Positions 17,691 to 27,192 are shown, counted from the first letter of the stretch. The stretch: 64,000 nucleotides of DNA from Chitinophaga varians (GCF_012641275.1 NZ_JABAIA010000003.1:1488001-1552000), one strand, 5' to 3'. The notes: a model not told the origin generated them from the letters alone. Program-made: numbers and translations.

Positions 17691-18554
17691 ATGCGACCAC
17701 ACCATATCAATACCTTACAGGAACCGTCCATCAATTGTCGGGGGCAGCTGTTATCGCTGGCCAGGCCGGTAGTGATGGGCATTATCAACGTTACAGACGA
17801 TTCCTTTTATGAAGGCAGCCGGATGCATGGGCTGCACCAGGTAGTGGAGAAAGCCGGGCAACACCTGCAGGAAGGCGCTGCCATACTGGACCTGGGCGCA
17901 CAAAGCACCCGTCCGGGCGCCACCATGCTGGGACCGGAAGAAGAACTCAACAGGCTCCTGCCGGCCATTCATGCTATTCTGAACCACTACCCCCAGGCCA
18001 TTATTTCGATCGACACCTGGTATGCCGCCGTCGCGGAAAAGACGGTCCACGCCGGCGCCGCCATCATCAATGACATCAGCGCCGGTGACCTGGACAAGGA
18101 CATGATCCCTTTGGCAGGCCGCCTGCAGGTGCCTTACATTGCGATGCATATGCAGGGCGAGCCTGCCACGATGCAACATAAACCGCAATATGAAAACGTG
18201 GTGCGCGAGGTACTGGACTATATGGCCCGCAAGCTGGCGCAATGCCGTGCCGCAGGCATCCGCGATTTTATCGCAGATCCGGGGTTTGGTTTCGGGAAAA
18301 CGCTGGAACATAACTACGCCCTGATGAAGGACCTCTCCCTTTTCCATCAGATACTGGGGGTGCCGGTACTGACGGGCATCTCCCGCAAATCCATGATTTA
18401 TAAACTGCTGGACATCACACCAGCGGAAGCCCTCAACGGCACCACCGTGCTCAATACCATTGCGCTGTTGCATGGCACCCATCTGCTGCGGGTACATGAC
18501 GTTAAAGCAGCCGTAGAAGCAGTCAGGATCACAGAGAAAATGAAAGGCAATTAA
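17691..18554 (+). CDS. folP: Dihydropteroate synthase
   Basis: FolP joins 6-hydroxymethyl-dihydropterin pyrophosphate to p-aminobenzoate in folate synthesis and is the sulfonamide target. The 287-aa protein shows VVMGIINVTDDSFYEGSR, ILDLGAQSTRPGA, ISIDTWYAAVAE, AAIINDISAG, DFIADPGFGFGKTLEHNY and TGISRKSMIYKLL, all core TIM-barrel motifs. It is followed after 20 bp by cdaA, the usual Bacteroidetes pair. Confidence 0.97.
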   Translation: MRPHHINTLQEPSINCRGQLLSLARPVVMGIINVTDDSFYEGSRMHGLHQVVEKAGQHLQEGAAILDLGAQSTRPGATMLGPEEELNRLLPAIHAILNHYPQAIISIDTWYAAVAEKTVHAGAAIINDISAGDLDKDMIPLAGRLQVPYIAMHMQGEPATMQHKPQYENVVREVLDYMARKLAQCRAAGIRDFIADPGFGFGKTLEHNYALMKDLSLFHQILGVPVLTGISRKSMIYKLLDITPAEALNGTTVLNTIALLHGTHLLRVHDVKAAVEAVRITEKMKGN

Positions 18555-18574
18555 ATCTTAGTATTTTTACAACT

Positions 18575-19387
18575 ATGAAGGAAGTAATACAATTTTATGG
18601 ATATGAGTTTCGCTGGCTGAATGTTTTGGACCTGCTGATCGTAGTTTTTCTGATTATACAGTTATATCGTCTGCTGAAAGGCAGCCTGGCTTTCAATATT
18701 TTTGTCGGCCTGCTGATGGTATACGCAGCTTTCTTCCTGGTACGGGCGTTACAGATGCCTATCCTCACCAGTATCCTGCAGAACTTTATCAACGTCGGCA
18801 TCATTGCCATCATTATTATATTCCAGCCCGAGATCAGGAAGTTTCTGTTGGTGCTGGGCAAAAAAACACCGTTGAGCAAAGACAGCTTTCTGACCAAACT
18901 GTTCCTGCCCGACAAGTTCAAAAGCTATAAAGACGAAGAAAATATTATCAACGAGGTGATTGTGGCCGTGAGCCATATGCAGGCCACCTTTACCGGCGCA
19001 CTGATCGTGATTGCCACCACCTACCGCCTGAAGTTCGATACCGCTTCCAGCATCACCATCGACGGTAACGTCAGCGCCAAGCTCATAGAGAGCATTTTCG
19101 ACAAACACAGTCCGCTGCACGACGGCGCACTGATCATTGTCGGCAATAAGATCCTGGCTGCCAAGGTGATCCTGCCTGTTTCCGAAAACCCCAACCTGCC
19201 TACGCGGGTGGGACTGCGCCACCGTTCGGCCGTGGGGATCACGGAGCACAGTGACAACCTGGCCATTATCGTTTCCGAGGAAAGAGGCACCATCGCCTAT
19301 GCACAGGACGGCAACCTGGTGACGGATGTTTCGCTGGAAGACCTTAAAGTAAAACTCTACGAGGTGTTGATCGATGGTTATGCGTGA
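18575..19387 (+). CDS. cdaA: Diadenylate cyclase CdaA
   Basis: CdaA makes cyclic di-AMP from two ATP. The 270-aa protein has three N-terminal transmembrane helices (about residues 15-90) and a DAC domain with the catalytic motifs HDGALIIVGNKI and GLRHRSAVGITEHSDNLAIIVSEE. These DGA and RHRSA motifs make the call firm. The gene lies 20 bp after folP, so they are probably one transcript. No potassium transporter or typical c-di-AMP effector is nearby. Confidence 0.95.
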   Translation: MKEVIQFYGYEFRWLNVLDLLIVVFLIIQLYRLLKGSLAFNIFVGLLMVYAAFFLVRALQMPILTSILQNFINVGIIAIIIIFQPEIRKFLLVLGKKTPLSKDSFLTKLFLPDKFKSYKDEENIINEVIVAVSHMQATFTGALIVIATTYRLKFDTASSITIDGNVSAKLIESIFDKHSPLHDGALIIVGNKILAAKVILPVSENPNLPTRVGLRHRSAVGITEHSDNLAIIVSEERGTIAYAQDGNLVTDVSLEDLKVKLYEVLIDGYA

Positions 19388-19421
19388 GAGAGTTAACGTA
19401 AACGGCACAACGATTTAGACC

Positions 19422-19820
19422 ATGGACATTATATTATTTGACGGGGTCTGCAACTTATGTAATGGTAGTATCAATTTTGTGATACGGCACGACCGCCGGG
19501 GACATTTCCGGTTTGCGCCGTTACAGTCTGATGCAGCGGCCACGCTGGCAGCCACCCATCAAATAGACATCTCCCAAATGGCGTCTTTTATACTGGTACA
19601 AAACGGTAAGGCTTATACGAAAAGTACGGCCGCCCTTCGGGTAGCCAGGCAACTGCCCTTTCCGTGGAAGTTGTTATATGCCGGAATAATCTTTCCCCGC
19701 TTTATAAGGGATGGCGTGTATAATATAATTGCGCGTAACCGTTACCGTTGGTTTGGCAGGAAAGACAGCTGCATGGTCCCCACTCCTGAAATTAAGGAGC
19801 GGTTCCTGGATAAAATATAA
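19422..19820 (+). CDS. DCC-type thiol-disulfide oxidoreductase (DUF393)
   Basis: The 132-aa protein opens with FDGVCNLCNGSINFVIRHD, whose DGVCxxC motif defines the DCC family. It continues with RFAPLQSDAA and LYAGIIFPRFIRDGVYNIIARNRYRWFG. Members are thought to have a thioredoxin-like fold. It starts 34 bp after cdaA on the same strand and is closed by a bidirectional terminator. Its substrate is unknown. Confidence 0.93.
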   Translation: MDIILFDGVCNLCNGSINFVIRHDRRGHFRFAPLQSDAAATLAATHQIDISQMASFILVQNGKAYTKSTAALRVARQLPFPWKLLYAGIIFPRFIRDGVYNIIARNRYRWFGRKDSCMVPTPEIKERFLDKI

Positions 19821-19844
19821 AGATACCTGAAACAGAATATGCCC

Positions 19845-19860
19845 CGGGGCTTCAGCCCTG
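19845..19860. repeat. Palindromic repeat CGGGGCTTCAGCCCTG, copy 2
   Basis: It shares the 14-base core GGGCTTCAGCCCTG with the copy at 16934-16949 and lies between the DCC gene stop and the terminator. Confidence 0.65.
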
Positions 19861-19872
19861 GGAACGCTACAT

Positions 19873-19904
19873 AAAAAAAGCCTCCCGAACGGGAGGCTTT
19901 TTTT
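19873..19904. terminator. Bidirectional terminator between DCC gene and FKBP gene
   Basis: AAAAAAAGCCTCCC, a GAAC loop and GGGAGGCTTTTTTT form a symmetric stem with T runs on both strands, serving the convergent DCC and FKBP genes. Confidence 0.9.
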
Positions 19905-19924
19905 ATTCACTGCCGGAGCAGGAT

Positions 19925-20812
19925 TTATTTTTTACCAGGAACCGGAGCTGCTGCAGCAGGAGCGGCAGGCGCAGGGGTACCAGGTTTAATGTCTACCAGT
20001 TGTACATCAAATACCAGGATAGAGTTGGCAGGAATTGCCGGAGGGCTGCCCTGTAAACCGTAAGCCATTGTAGAAGGGATCAGCAGGGTAGCTTTAGTAC
20101 CTTTTTTCAGGCCTTTCAGACCGGAGTCCCATCCTTTGATGACGAAGCCCTGGCCGATCGGGAATTTGATAGGCTCTAAAGGCATGCCCGGGCGCAGGGT
20201 AGAATCCTGGCTGGAGTCAAATACTTTACCGGAAGTCAGTTTACCAGTGTAGTGTACTACAACGGTATCGCCAACATTAGGAGTTCCACCGGTACCTTCC
20301 TGTTGAATAGCGATGTATACGCCGTCAGGATTTTTGGTAGCGTTGATTTTGTTTTTCTCCATGTATTCCTTGATAGCTTTCTCATCTTTTTCTTTCTGGG
20401 TAGAAGCAGAGAATTTGTTTTCTACCGCGAAAGTGATTTTCAGCTTATCACCTTTTTTACCGAAGGGAGGACGTTCGTTAACTGGCAATGAATCCCAGGG
20501 AATAACGAAGGTGGCACTGTCACCTTCATGCAGGAGCGCCAGTCCTTCCATCAGGTCGAACTTGTTCTGTGGTTTGGAAATCAGAACAGGGATTGCAGCA
20601 CCAACGATTTTGCGGGACTCACCCAGAATGGAGTCGTTGATACGCTGCGTCACATTCATAAGGGCAGTATCTCCCAGCTTCAGTTGTGCTCCGCTGCCGG
20701 ATTTGTGAACGATATATTCAATACCGCCTGGTGTCTTTTTAACGCCACCCGTTCCGCAGCTGGCTATCAGTAAGCCGAACGCTGCAACTAATAACTGATT
20801 GTTTCTTTTCAT
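19925..20812 (-). CDS. FKBP-type peptidyl-prolyl isomerase lipoprotein
   Basis: The 295-aa protein begins with a lipobox (LLIASCG, residues 14-20). The first half (about 27-135) looks like a divergent FKBP domain; the second (about 155-275) is canonical with VGDTVVVHYTGKLTSGKVFDSS, FPIGQGFVIKGWDSGLKGLKKG and YGLQGSPPAIPANSILVFDVQLV. A Pro/Ala-rich tail ends it. It assists folding of proteins outside the cytoplasm. It lies 41 bp after the DHH phosphoesterase gene, likely co-transcribed. Confidence 0.92.
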   Translation of the reverse strand: MKRNNQLLVAAFGLLIASCGTGGVKKTPGGIEYIVHKSGSGAQLKLGDTALMNVTQRINDSILGESRKIVGAAIPVLISKPQNKFDLMEGLALLHEGDSATFVIPWDSLPVNERPPFGKKGDKLKITFAVENKFSASTQKEKDEKAIKEYMEKNKINATKNPDGVYIAIQQEGTGGTPNVGDTVVVHYTGKLTSGKVFDSSQDSTLRPGMPLEPIKFPIGQGFVIKGWDSGLKGLKKGTKATLLIPSTMAYGLQGSPPAIPANSILVFDVQLVDIKPGTPAPAAPAAAAPVPGKK

Positions 20813-20853
20813 TTGATTGTATTAGTAGTTGATATACTTGTAACAGTTGTGCC

Positions 20854-21858
20854 TTATTGTAAAAGCGTTTCGTTTTCTTCCACTGCCTTGATGAACCGGT
20901 TGACTGTTTTTTCCAGGGAATCGGTGCTTCTTCCTCCGGAGGCGTTGAAATGTCCTCCTCCTTCAAAATACCTGCGGGCGAAGGTATTCACGTCAAAATT
21001 ACCTTTGGAACGGAATGACAGCTTCACTTCTGAATTACGGTCGATGATCAATGCGGCCATCTTAATGCCCTGGATAGACAGCAGGAAGTTGACCAGCCCT
21101 TCTGTATCGCCGGTCTGGAGGTCGAAACGCTTCAGGTCGGAATAGGGAATGGCCAGCATAGCCGTATTATACTCATAGAACACCTCCATGCGGTTCAACA
21201 GGCTGTGCCCGAGGAAGCGGAGACGGTTCTCCAGGAAATTGTCATAGATCTCCTGGTGGATGATCTCGTGACGTAGTCCTCTGTCCATCAGGTCTGCCAC
21301 CATCCGGTGAACCCGGGCGGTAGTGGACGCAAAACGGAACGAACCGGTATCTGTGACCGTACCGGCATATATGCATTGGGCAATGTCCAGGTTAATGAGC
21401 TTTTCATCGCCCAGCTTATAGATCGTTTCGTACACCAGTTGCGCCGTAGAGCTGGCCGAAGTGTCGCTTACCCCATACTCAAAGTCCGGCTGCGGTTCCA
21501 GGTGGTGATCGATCAGTATTTTGGTGCATTTAACGGCTTCCAGATGCGGCGCCATGTTCTTGGTACGGTACAAAGCGTTGAAATCGAGGCAGAAAAGCAG
21601 TTGTATATCTTTCAGTGCCTCCATCGCCTTGTCTGTAGAAGATTCAAAATCAATCACACCCTCCGCTCCTGGCATCCATTTTAAGAAGTCCGGGAAATTA
21701 GTTGGAGAAATGACCGTTACCTGGTGGCCTTTCTGAATCAGATAATGGTATAGTGCCAGTGAAGACCCCATGGCATCTGCATCCGGTTTCTGATGCATTG
21801 TGATCACCACTTTCTTCGGCGCTTCCAGTAAAGGTTTAATTTCCTCGATCGGCTTCAT
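20854..21858 (-). CDS. DHH/DHHA1 phosphoesterase (NrnA-like)
   Basis: The 334-aa protein has the DHH motifs: TMHQKPDADAMGSSLALYHYL, CLDFN, ILIDHHLEP and the DHHA1 glycine motif YFEGGGHFNASGG near the end. Family members degrade short oligonucleotides, pAp or cyclic dinucleotides such as pApA and c-di-AMP. No PAS or GGDEF domain precedes the core, so it is the stand-alone cytosolic form. cdaA is 1.5 kb away, which makes a link to c-di-AMP breakdown worth testing. Confidence 0.9.
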   Translation of the reverse strand: MKPIEEIKPLLEAPKKVVITMHQKPDADAMGSSLALYHYLIQKGHQVTVISPTNFPDFLKWMPGAEGVIDFESSTDKAMEALKDIQLLFCLDFNALYRTKNMAPHLEAVKCTKILIDHHLEPQPDFEYGVSDTSASSTAQLVYETIYKLGDEKLINLDIAQCIYAGTVTDTGSFRFASTTARVHRMVADLMDRGLRHEIIHQEIYDNFLENRLRFLGHSLLNRMEVFYEYNTAMLAIPYSDLKRFDLQTGDTEGLVNFLLSIQGIKMAALIIDRNSEVKLSFRSKGNFDVNTFARRYFEGGGHFNASGGRSTDSLEKTVNRFIKAVEENETLLQ

Positions 21859-21888
21859 TAAAAAACTGTAATGTTAAGACTAATTTCT

Positions 21889-21912
21889 TGTCACAACCAA
21901 TAATTTGTGACA
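21889..21912. promoter_or_regulatory. Perfect inverted repeat TGTCACAA-N8-TTGTGACA
   Basis: Two 8-bp arms match exactly around an 8-bp spacer in the divergent region between the DHH gene and ndk. It lies 31-54 bp upstream of the DHH ATG. It could be a protein-binding dyad or a leader hairpin. Confidence 0.5.
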
Positions 21913-21958
21913 GAAAATGAAGTGCGAAGATCTTTATTTGAGCCAGAATTTCAAAATT

Positions 21959-21990
21959 TTTTACCACTAAAGAAAATGTAATTACTTTTG
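21959..21990 (+). promoter_or_regulatory. Promoter of ndk (TTTT, -7 TACTTTTG)
   Basis: TACTTTTG fits the TAnnTTTG -7 consensus and is preceded after 20 nt by a T run serving as -33. The predicted start near 21994 leaves a leader of about 28 nt before the ATG at 22023. Confidence 0.5.
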
Positions 21991-22022
21991 CGGCCTAATC
22001 TGTAATTCGGAATAAAACAAAT

Positions 22023-22439
22023 ATGAGCAACAGAACATTTACAATGATTAAGCCTGATGCGGTAGCAAACGGGCATATTGGTGGCATCCTGAACATGATC
22101 AATGCCGCAGGTTTCCGCATCGTAGCCATGAAAATGACACAGCTGTCTGCAGCCAAAGCGGGTGAATTTTATGCAGTGCATAAAGAAAGACCTTTCTACG
22201 GCGAACTGGTAGAATTCATGAGCAGCGGCCACATTGTAGCAGCTATCCTGGAAAAAGACAATGCAGTAGAAGATTTCCGTAAACTGATCGGCGCTACCAA
22301 CCCTGCCAACGCAGAAGAAGGTACCATCCGTAAAAAATACGCTGAGTCTATCGGCCGTAACGCTGTTCACGGTTCTGACTCTGATGAGAATGCTGCCATC
22401 GAAGGAGATTTCTTCTTCAGCGGCCTTGAAAAATTCTAA
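22023..22439 (+). CDS. ndk: Nucleoside-diphosphate kinase
   Basis: Ndk transfers the gamma phosphate between nucleoside triphosphates and diphosphates. The 138-aa protein opens with [21 protein letters not shown] and contains the catalytic histidine motif [17 protein letters not shown], with [18 protein letters not shown] near residue 115. It is a single-gene unit between its promoter and a bidirectional terminator. Confidence 0.97.
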   Translation: MSNRTFTMIKPDAVANGHIGGILNMINAAGFRIVAMKMTQLSAAKAGEFYAVHKERPFYGELVEFMSSGHIVAAILEKDNAVEDFRKLIGATNPANAEEGTIRKKYAESIGRNAVHGSDSDENAAIEGDFFFSGLEKF

Positions 22440-22743
22440 TCTCCGTCCAACGGAAAAGCAAAAAAATAACCTGGCCAGGGGCCAGGTTATTTTTTTGTTC
22501 TTAGGCTAGAATTTTTTAAATATAAATTATTGGTTTTTAAATAATTAACCAGTATTTATTAAAGTACTAGTTTTAATAAGACGACATTTGACCAATTTCA
22601 CCCGACAAAAGAGTAAAATCACTTGATTTTCAACCCTCAAATTTATACATTTCGTTCGCAAAAAGCGGTTTTTGATACCAAAAATCAATTGTTTTAATTA
22701 ACTGATTTACAATAATTTAATTTCATATACTTAAACCTATCTC
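22440..22743. other. Intergenic region between ndk and pyruvate carboxylase
   Basis: Apart from the terminator at 22461-22496, this 304-bp stretch is very AT-rich and shows no gene, repeat or RNA that I can recognise. Confidence 0.6.
22461..22496. terminator. Bidirectional terminator between ndk and pyc
   Basis: AAAAAATAACCTGGC pairs with GCCAGGTTATTTTTT around a CAGGG loop, with T runs on both strands. Confidence 0.88.
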
Positions 22744-25700
22744 TTAAACAGAAGCCTGTTTTTCCATTTCCACTACCAAATCATCCTGCTGCACCATACT
22801 TCCCTCCCCTAACAGCACAGCCTTGACGCTCCCGTTTCGGGTAGCCGTTACCGTTGTTTCCATCTTCATTGCCTCGATGATAAATAACGGCATATTGGGT
22901 GTCACCACAGCTCCGGCTTCTACCAGCACCCGGGACAACCTGCCCGGCAACGGCGCCCCGATTTCCACTACGGCGTCCACCACCTTCCGGTTCTCCACTG
23001 CCACGCTCTTCACCGCATGGTCCCTCACCTGGACACGACGGGCATAACCGTTCAGCTCAAACACCACCGTCCGCATCCCGTGCTCATCGGCCGGCAACAC
23101 ATACAGCAGCTTCACAATGATTGTCTTGCCCTTGCTCAGCGTGATCAGTATCTCTTCCCCCTGCTTCAGCCCATAAAAAAACGCCGGCGTGGGAATAGCC
23201 TCCACGTTACCAAAGATCATCGCATGCTGATAGTACTCATCGAACACCTTCGGGAACATCTGGTAACTGAGATAGTCCAGGAACTCAGCATGCGGGTACT
23301 TCGTTTGAAAGGCTGCAAAGTCGGCCTCAAAATCCACGGGCGGTAACTGCGCATTGGGATTACCGGCTATCGGCTTTTCTCCTTTCAGCACAATCCGTTG
23401 CAGCTCAGCAGGGAAACCACCAAAAGGCACGCCCAGTTCCCCCCTGAAAAAACCTTTCACGGAAGCAGGGAAAGCCAGGTTACGCGAACCATCCAGCACA
23501 TCAGCGGCTGTTAACTGATTGCTGGTCATGAACAAAGCCATATCACCCACTACCTTGGAACTGGGCGTGACTTTCACAATATCGCCAAAGAGCTGGTTCA
23601 CCACGGCATAGTTCCGCTTGATCTGTTCCAGTTTATCTCCCAGCCCCAGTGACTCCGCCTGTTGCCGCAGGTTGGAATACTGTCCGCCGGGGATCTCATT
23701 TTCATATATCTGCGCTGTGCCGGCCTTCATGTCCGACTCAAACGGATAATAGAACTCCCTTACATCTTCCCAATAGTTGCTATGCTCGTTCAGCGAAGCG
23801 AGGTTCATCTTCCGCCCGCGCGGATGCCCGTCCATAATAGCCACCAACGAGTTAAGGTTGGGCTGTGACGTAAGCCCGCTGAGCGAGGCTATCGCCGTGT
23901 CCACCACATTCACCCCAGCTTCAATAGCTTTAAGGTAGGTGGCCGCCTGTATCCCGGCAGTATCGTGCGTATGCAGCACAATAGGCAGTTTCACGGCGTC
24001 ACGAAGCGCGCCGATCAGGACTGACGCCGCTTCCGGCTTCAGCAGCCCGGCCATGTCCTTCACCGCCAGCATATGCGCGCCGGCGTCTTCCAGGCGGCGC
24101 GCCAGGTCTGTATAATACTGAAGGGTATATTTATTGTTATCTGCCCGCAGCACATCACCGGTATAGCTGATGGCCGCCTGCGCAATAGCGTTGGTGCGTT
24201 CCCGTACAAACCGGATACTCGGCGCCATGGCCTCTACCCAGTTGAGCGAGTCGAAAATGCGGAACACGTCGATCCCGTTCTCTGCCGCCTTTTCTATAAA
24301 TGTAGCGATGAGATTTTCGGGATATGCCGAGTAGCCGACAGCGTTAGCTCCACGGAACAGCATCTGTAGCAGCATGTTGGGCATGGCTTTACGCAACAGT
24401 TGCAGCCGCCGCCACGGGCACTCATGCAGAAAACGCATGGCCACATCAAAGGTGGCCCCTCCCCATACTTCCATGGAGAATATCTCCGGATTGTTTTTGG
24501 CGTACCCTTCGGCCACGGCAAGCATGTCTTTGGTACGCACACGGGTGGCCAGCAAACTCTGGTGCGCGTCCCGGAAAGTGGTGTCTGTATAATAGACCGG
24601 CTTCTCTTCCCTCAGCCAGTGTGTAAACCCTTCCCTTCCCATTTGCTCCAGCCGGTCCTTCATGCCGGCCGGGTACGGCTGCAACGATGCATACGCCGGG
24701 ATCTCAGGCGTACGGAACGTCTTGTTCTCCGCTTTGCCTTTTACGTCCGGGTGCCCGTTCACCGTCACATCAGCCAGGTACATCAGGGTTTTCGTGCCCC
24801 GGTCCCGTATCTGTGACAACTTAAACAATTCAGGGTGCTGGTCAATGAAAGCAACGGTACAGTTGCCTTTCCTGAAGACGTCATTGGTGATCACATTTTC
24901 AAGGAAACGGATATTGGTTTTCACCCCTCTGATGCGGAATTCCCGCAGCGTGCGGTGCAGGCGGCTGGAAGCGCCAGACAGCGTGCGGCCCCAGGCCGTC
25001 ACCTTTACCAGCATGGAATCGAAGAAGGGCGAAATCTTTACGCCTGAGTAAGTGCTGCCTTCATCCAGCCGTATCCCAAAACCACCGGCATTGCGGTAAG
25101 CGATCACGGTGCCGTAGTCAGGCTTAAAATTGTTTTCCGGGTCTTCTGTGGTGATACGGCACTGGATGGCAAAACCGTTGAGCCGCACGTCTTCCTGGCC
25201 TTTCAGGAATATCTCGGGGTCGGACAGCCGGTGCCCCTGCGCTATCAGTATCTGCGAGCGGACGATATCGATGCCGGTCACCTCTTCGGTAACGGTATGC
25301 TCTACCTGGATACGGGGATTGACTTCTATAAAATAGATATGGTGGGACCTGTCTACCAGGAATTCCACTGTGCCTACATTGTCGAACCCTACTTTATGTG
25401 CGAGGCGCAGGGCGTACTCATATAATTTATCGCGGGTATGTTGGGGCAGATTGGGCGACGGGGCAATCTCCACCACTTTCTGGAACCGCCGTTGCACGGA
25501 GCAGTCCCGTTCATAGAGATGCACAATGTTGCCGTGCCTGTCACCCATCAGTTGTACTTCAATATGTTTAGGGTCTTCGATGAATTTCTCAATGAAGATG
25601 GTATCATCGCCGAAAGCTTTGGCTGCTTCGCTGCGCGCCTCCAGGAAAGCCCTTTCCAGGGCCGATTCTTCGGCCACCATGCGCATTCCGCGGCCACCGC

Positions 25701-26211
25701 CGCCGGCGGCGGCTTTCAGCATCACCGGAAAGCCTATACGTTTTGCTTCCGCTAAAACGATGCTCACATCCGTCAGTCGCACCTGGCTGTCGGCAATCAA
25801 CGGTACTTCCGCCTCCCTAGCGATCACTTTTGCGGCGACCTTATCGCCCAGCTGCGCCATGACTTCCGGCGCGGGGCCGACGAAGATGATGCCTTCTTCG
25901 CGGCAACGGCGGGCGAACTGTACGTTTTCACTGAGGAAACCGTAGCCCGGATGGATGGCGTCCACCTGTTGTGTCTTCGCCAGGTTGATGATGGCTTCGA
26001 TGTCCAGGTATGGCTTCAGCGGTTCATCATCGCGACCTATCTGATAGGCTTCGTCCGCTTTATAGCGATGCAGCGAATAGCGGTCTTCATACGTAAATAC
26101 GGCGATAGTCCGGATGCGTAGCTCAGCGGCGGCCCTCAGTACCCGTACAGCGATTTCGCCACGGTTGGCCACCAATAGTTTGTTTATTTTTCTAAAAGCG
26201 GGGGCAGACAT
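22744..26211 (-). CDS. pyc: Pyruvate carboxylase
   Basis: The enzyme carboxylates pyruvate to oxaloacetate, refilling the TCA cycle. The 1155-aa chain holds all domains in one polypeptide: biotin carboxylase (KLLVANRGEIAVRVLRAA at about 10; ATP-grasp motifs AAAGGGGRGMR and VNPRIQVEHTVTEEVTG), carboxyltransferase (YTDTTFRDAHQSLLATRVRT near 545), the allosteric linker, and the biotinyl domain with FIIEAMKMETTV, biotinylated Lys about 1116. It is a single-gene unit divergent from xerD. Confidence 0.97.
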   Translation of the reverse strand: MSAPAFRKINKLLVANRGEIAVRVLRAAAELRIRTIAVFTYEDRYSLHRYKADEAYQIGRDDEPLKPYLDIEAIINLAKTQQVDAIHPGYGFLSENVQFARRCREEGIIFVGPAPEVMAQLGDKVAAKVIAREAEVPLIADSQVRLTDVSIVLAEAKRIGFPVMLKAAAGGGGRGMRMVAEESALERAFLEARSEAAKAFGDDTIFIEKFIEDPKHIEVQLMGDRHGNIVHLYERDCSVQRRFQKVVEIAPSPNLPQHTRDKLYEYALRLAHKVGFDNVGTVEFLVDRSHHIYFIEVNPRIQVEHTVTEEVTGIDIVRSQILIAQGHRLSDPEIFLKGQEDVRLNGFAIQCRITTEDPENNFKPDYGTVIAYRNAGGFGIRLDEGSTYSGVKISPFFDSMLVKVTAWGRTLSGASSRLHRTLREFRIRGVKTNIRFLENVITNDVFRKGNCTVAFIDQHPELFKLSQIRDRGTKTLMYLADVTVNGHPDVKGKAENKTFRTPEIPAYASLQPYPAGMKDRLEQMGREGFTHWLREEKPVYYTDTTFRDAHQSLLATRVRTKDMLAVAEGYAKNNPEIFSMEVWGGATFDVAMRFLHECPWRRLQLLRKAMPNMLLQMLFRGANAVGYSAYPENLIATFIEKAAENGIDVFRIFDSLNWVEAMAPSIRFVRERTNAIAQAAISYTGDVLRADNNKYTLQYYTDLARRLEDAGAHMLAVKDMAGLLKPEAASVLIGALRDAVKLPIVLHTHDTAGIQAATYLKAIEAGVNVVDTAIASLSGLTSQPNLNSLVAIMDGHPRGRKMNLASLNEHSNYWEDVREFYYPFESDMKAGTAQIYENEIPGGQYSNLRQQAESLGLGDKLEQIKRNYAVVNQLFGDIVKVTPSSKVVGDMALFMTSNQLTAADVLDGSRNLAFPASVKGFFRGELGVPFGGFPAELQRIVLKGEKPIAGNPNAQLPPVDFEADFAAFQTKYPHAEFLDYLSYQMFPKVFDEYYQHAMIFGNVEAIPTPAFFYGLKQGEEILITLSKGKTIIVKLLYVLPADEHGMRTVVFELNGYARRVQVRDHAVKSVAVENRKVVDAVVEIGAPLPGRLSRVLVEAGAVVTPNMPLFIIEAMKMETTVTATRNGSVKAVLLGEGSMVQQDDLVVEMEKQASV

Positions 26212-26286
26212 AATAAATGAAGGGTTGGTAGTTATAAAGACTGGTAGAATTAAAAATAGGATAAAACTTTTAACTTGCCTTCAATT

Positions 26287-27186
26287 ATGTGGGAATCATT
26301 CCGGAAACTATTCAAAGGATATATGAAGCTGGAGCGGTCGCTGTCGGACAATTCCGTAGAGGCCTATCTGCGTGATGTAGAGAAGCTCGAGCAATATCTC
26401 CAGGCACACGGCGGCGAGAAACTGCGGCCACAGGACGTGACGCTGTCCGATCTACAAGGCTGCATACAGTGGGTGTCCAAACTGGGCATGACACCGGCCT
26501 CCCAGGCACGGACCATTTCCGGCATCAAAGCGTTTTACAAGTTCCTGCTGCTGGAAGACATGACGCAGGACGACCCGACACAACTGCTGGAAGCTCCCAA
26601 GCTGCAGCGCAAGCTGCCAGACGTGCTGAGCTTTGAAGAGATAGAAAAAATCATTGCACAGGTAGACCTCAGCACGGCCGAAGGGCACCGCAACAAAGCC
26701 ATCCTCGAAACCATGTACAGCTGCGGCCTGCGTGTCAGTGAGGTCACTAATTTACAGATCACCCAGCTGCATATGGACGTAGGTTTTGTGCGGGTGGTGG
26801 GTAAGGGCAATAAAGAAAGGATGGTGCCTATCGGCCGGGACGCCATGCGGCATATTGATGTGTACCGGCGCAATGTACGTATACACCTGCCCGTTAAACA
26901 CGGGGAAGAAGATACCCTGTTCCTCAACCGCCGTGGCGGGCCGCTCAGCCGTGTGATGATTTTTCTCGTGATCAAGGAACTGACCAAACTGGCAGGCATC
27001 GAAAAGAACGTGTCGCCACATACGTTCAGGCATTCTTTTGCCACGCACCTGGTGGAAGGCGGGGCCGATCTGAGGGCCGTACAACAAATGCTCGGACATG
27101 AAAGCATTTCCACCACAGAGATTTATACCCATCTGGACAGGGAATACCTGCGCGACACCCTCTCCCGTTTTCATCCCCGGTTTTAA
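26287..27186 (+). CDS. xerD: Tyrosine recombinase XerD
   Basis: XerD resolves chromosome dimers at dif with XerC. The 299-aa protein has the N-terminal SAM-like core-binding domain (YMKLERSLSDNSVEAYLRDVEKLEQYL) and the catalytic domain with MYSCGLRVSEVTNL, VGKGNKERMVPIG, SPHTFRHSFATHLVEGGADLRAVQQMLGHESISTTEIYTH. These supply Arg, His-x-x-Arg, His and Tyr. The start is ATG 26287 rather than an upstream TTG. No integron or phage features surround it, so it is the housekeeping recombinase. Confidence 0.94.
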   Translation: MWESFRKLFKGYMKLERSLSDNSVEAYLRDVEKLEQYLQAHGGEKLRPQDVTLSDLQGCIQWVSKLGMTPASQARTISGIKAFYKFLLLEDMTQDDPTQLLEAPKLQRKLPDVLSFEEIEKIIAQVDLSTAEGHRNKAILETMYSCGLRVSEVTNLQITQLHMDVGFVRVVGKGNKERMVPIGRDAMRHIDVYRRNVRIHLPVKHGEEDTLFLNRRGGPLSRVMIFLVIKELTKLAGIEKNVSPHTFRHSFATHLVEGGADLRAVQQMLGHESISTTEIYTHLDREYLRDTLSRFHPRF

Positions 27187-27192
27187 AACAAA

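Noticed and set aside
26287..27186. XerD-like gene as integrase of a mobile element
   Set aside because: No attachment sites, cargo or phage genes; motifs match the housekeeping recombinase and flanks are core genes.
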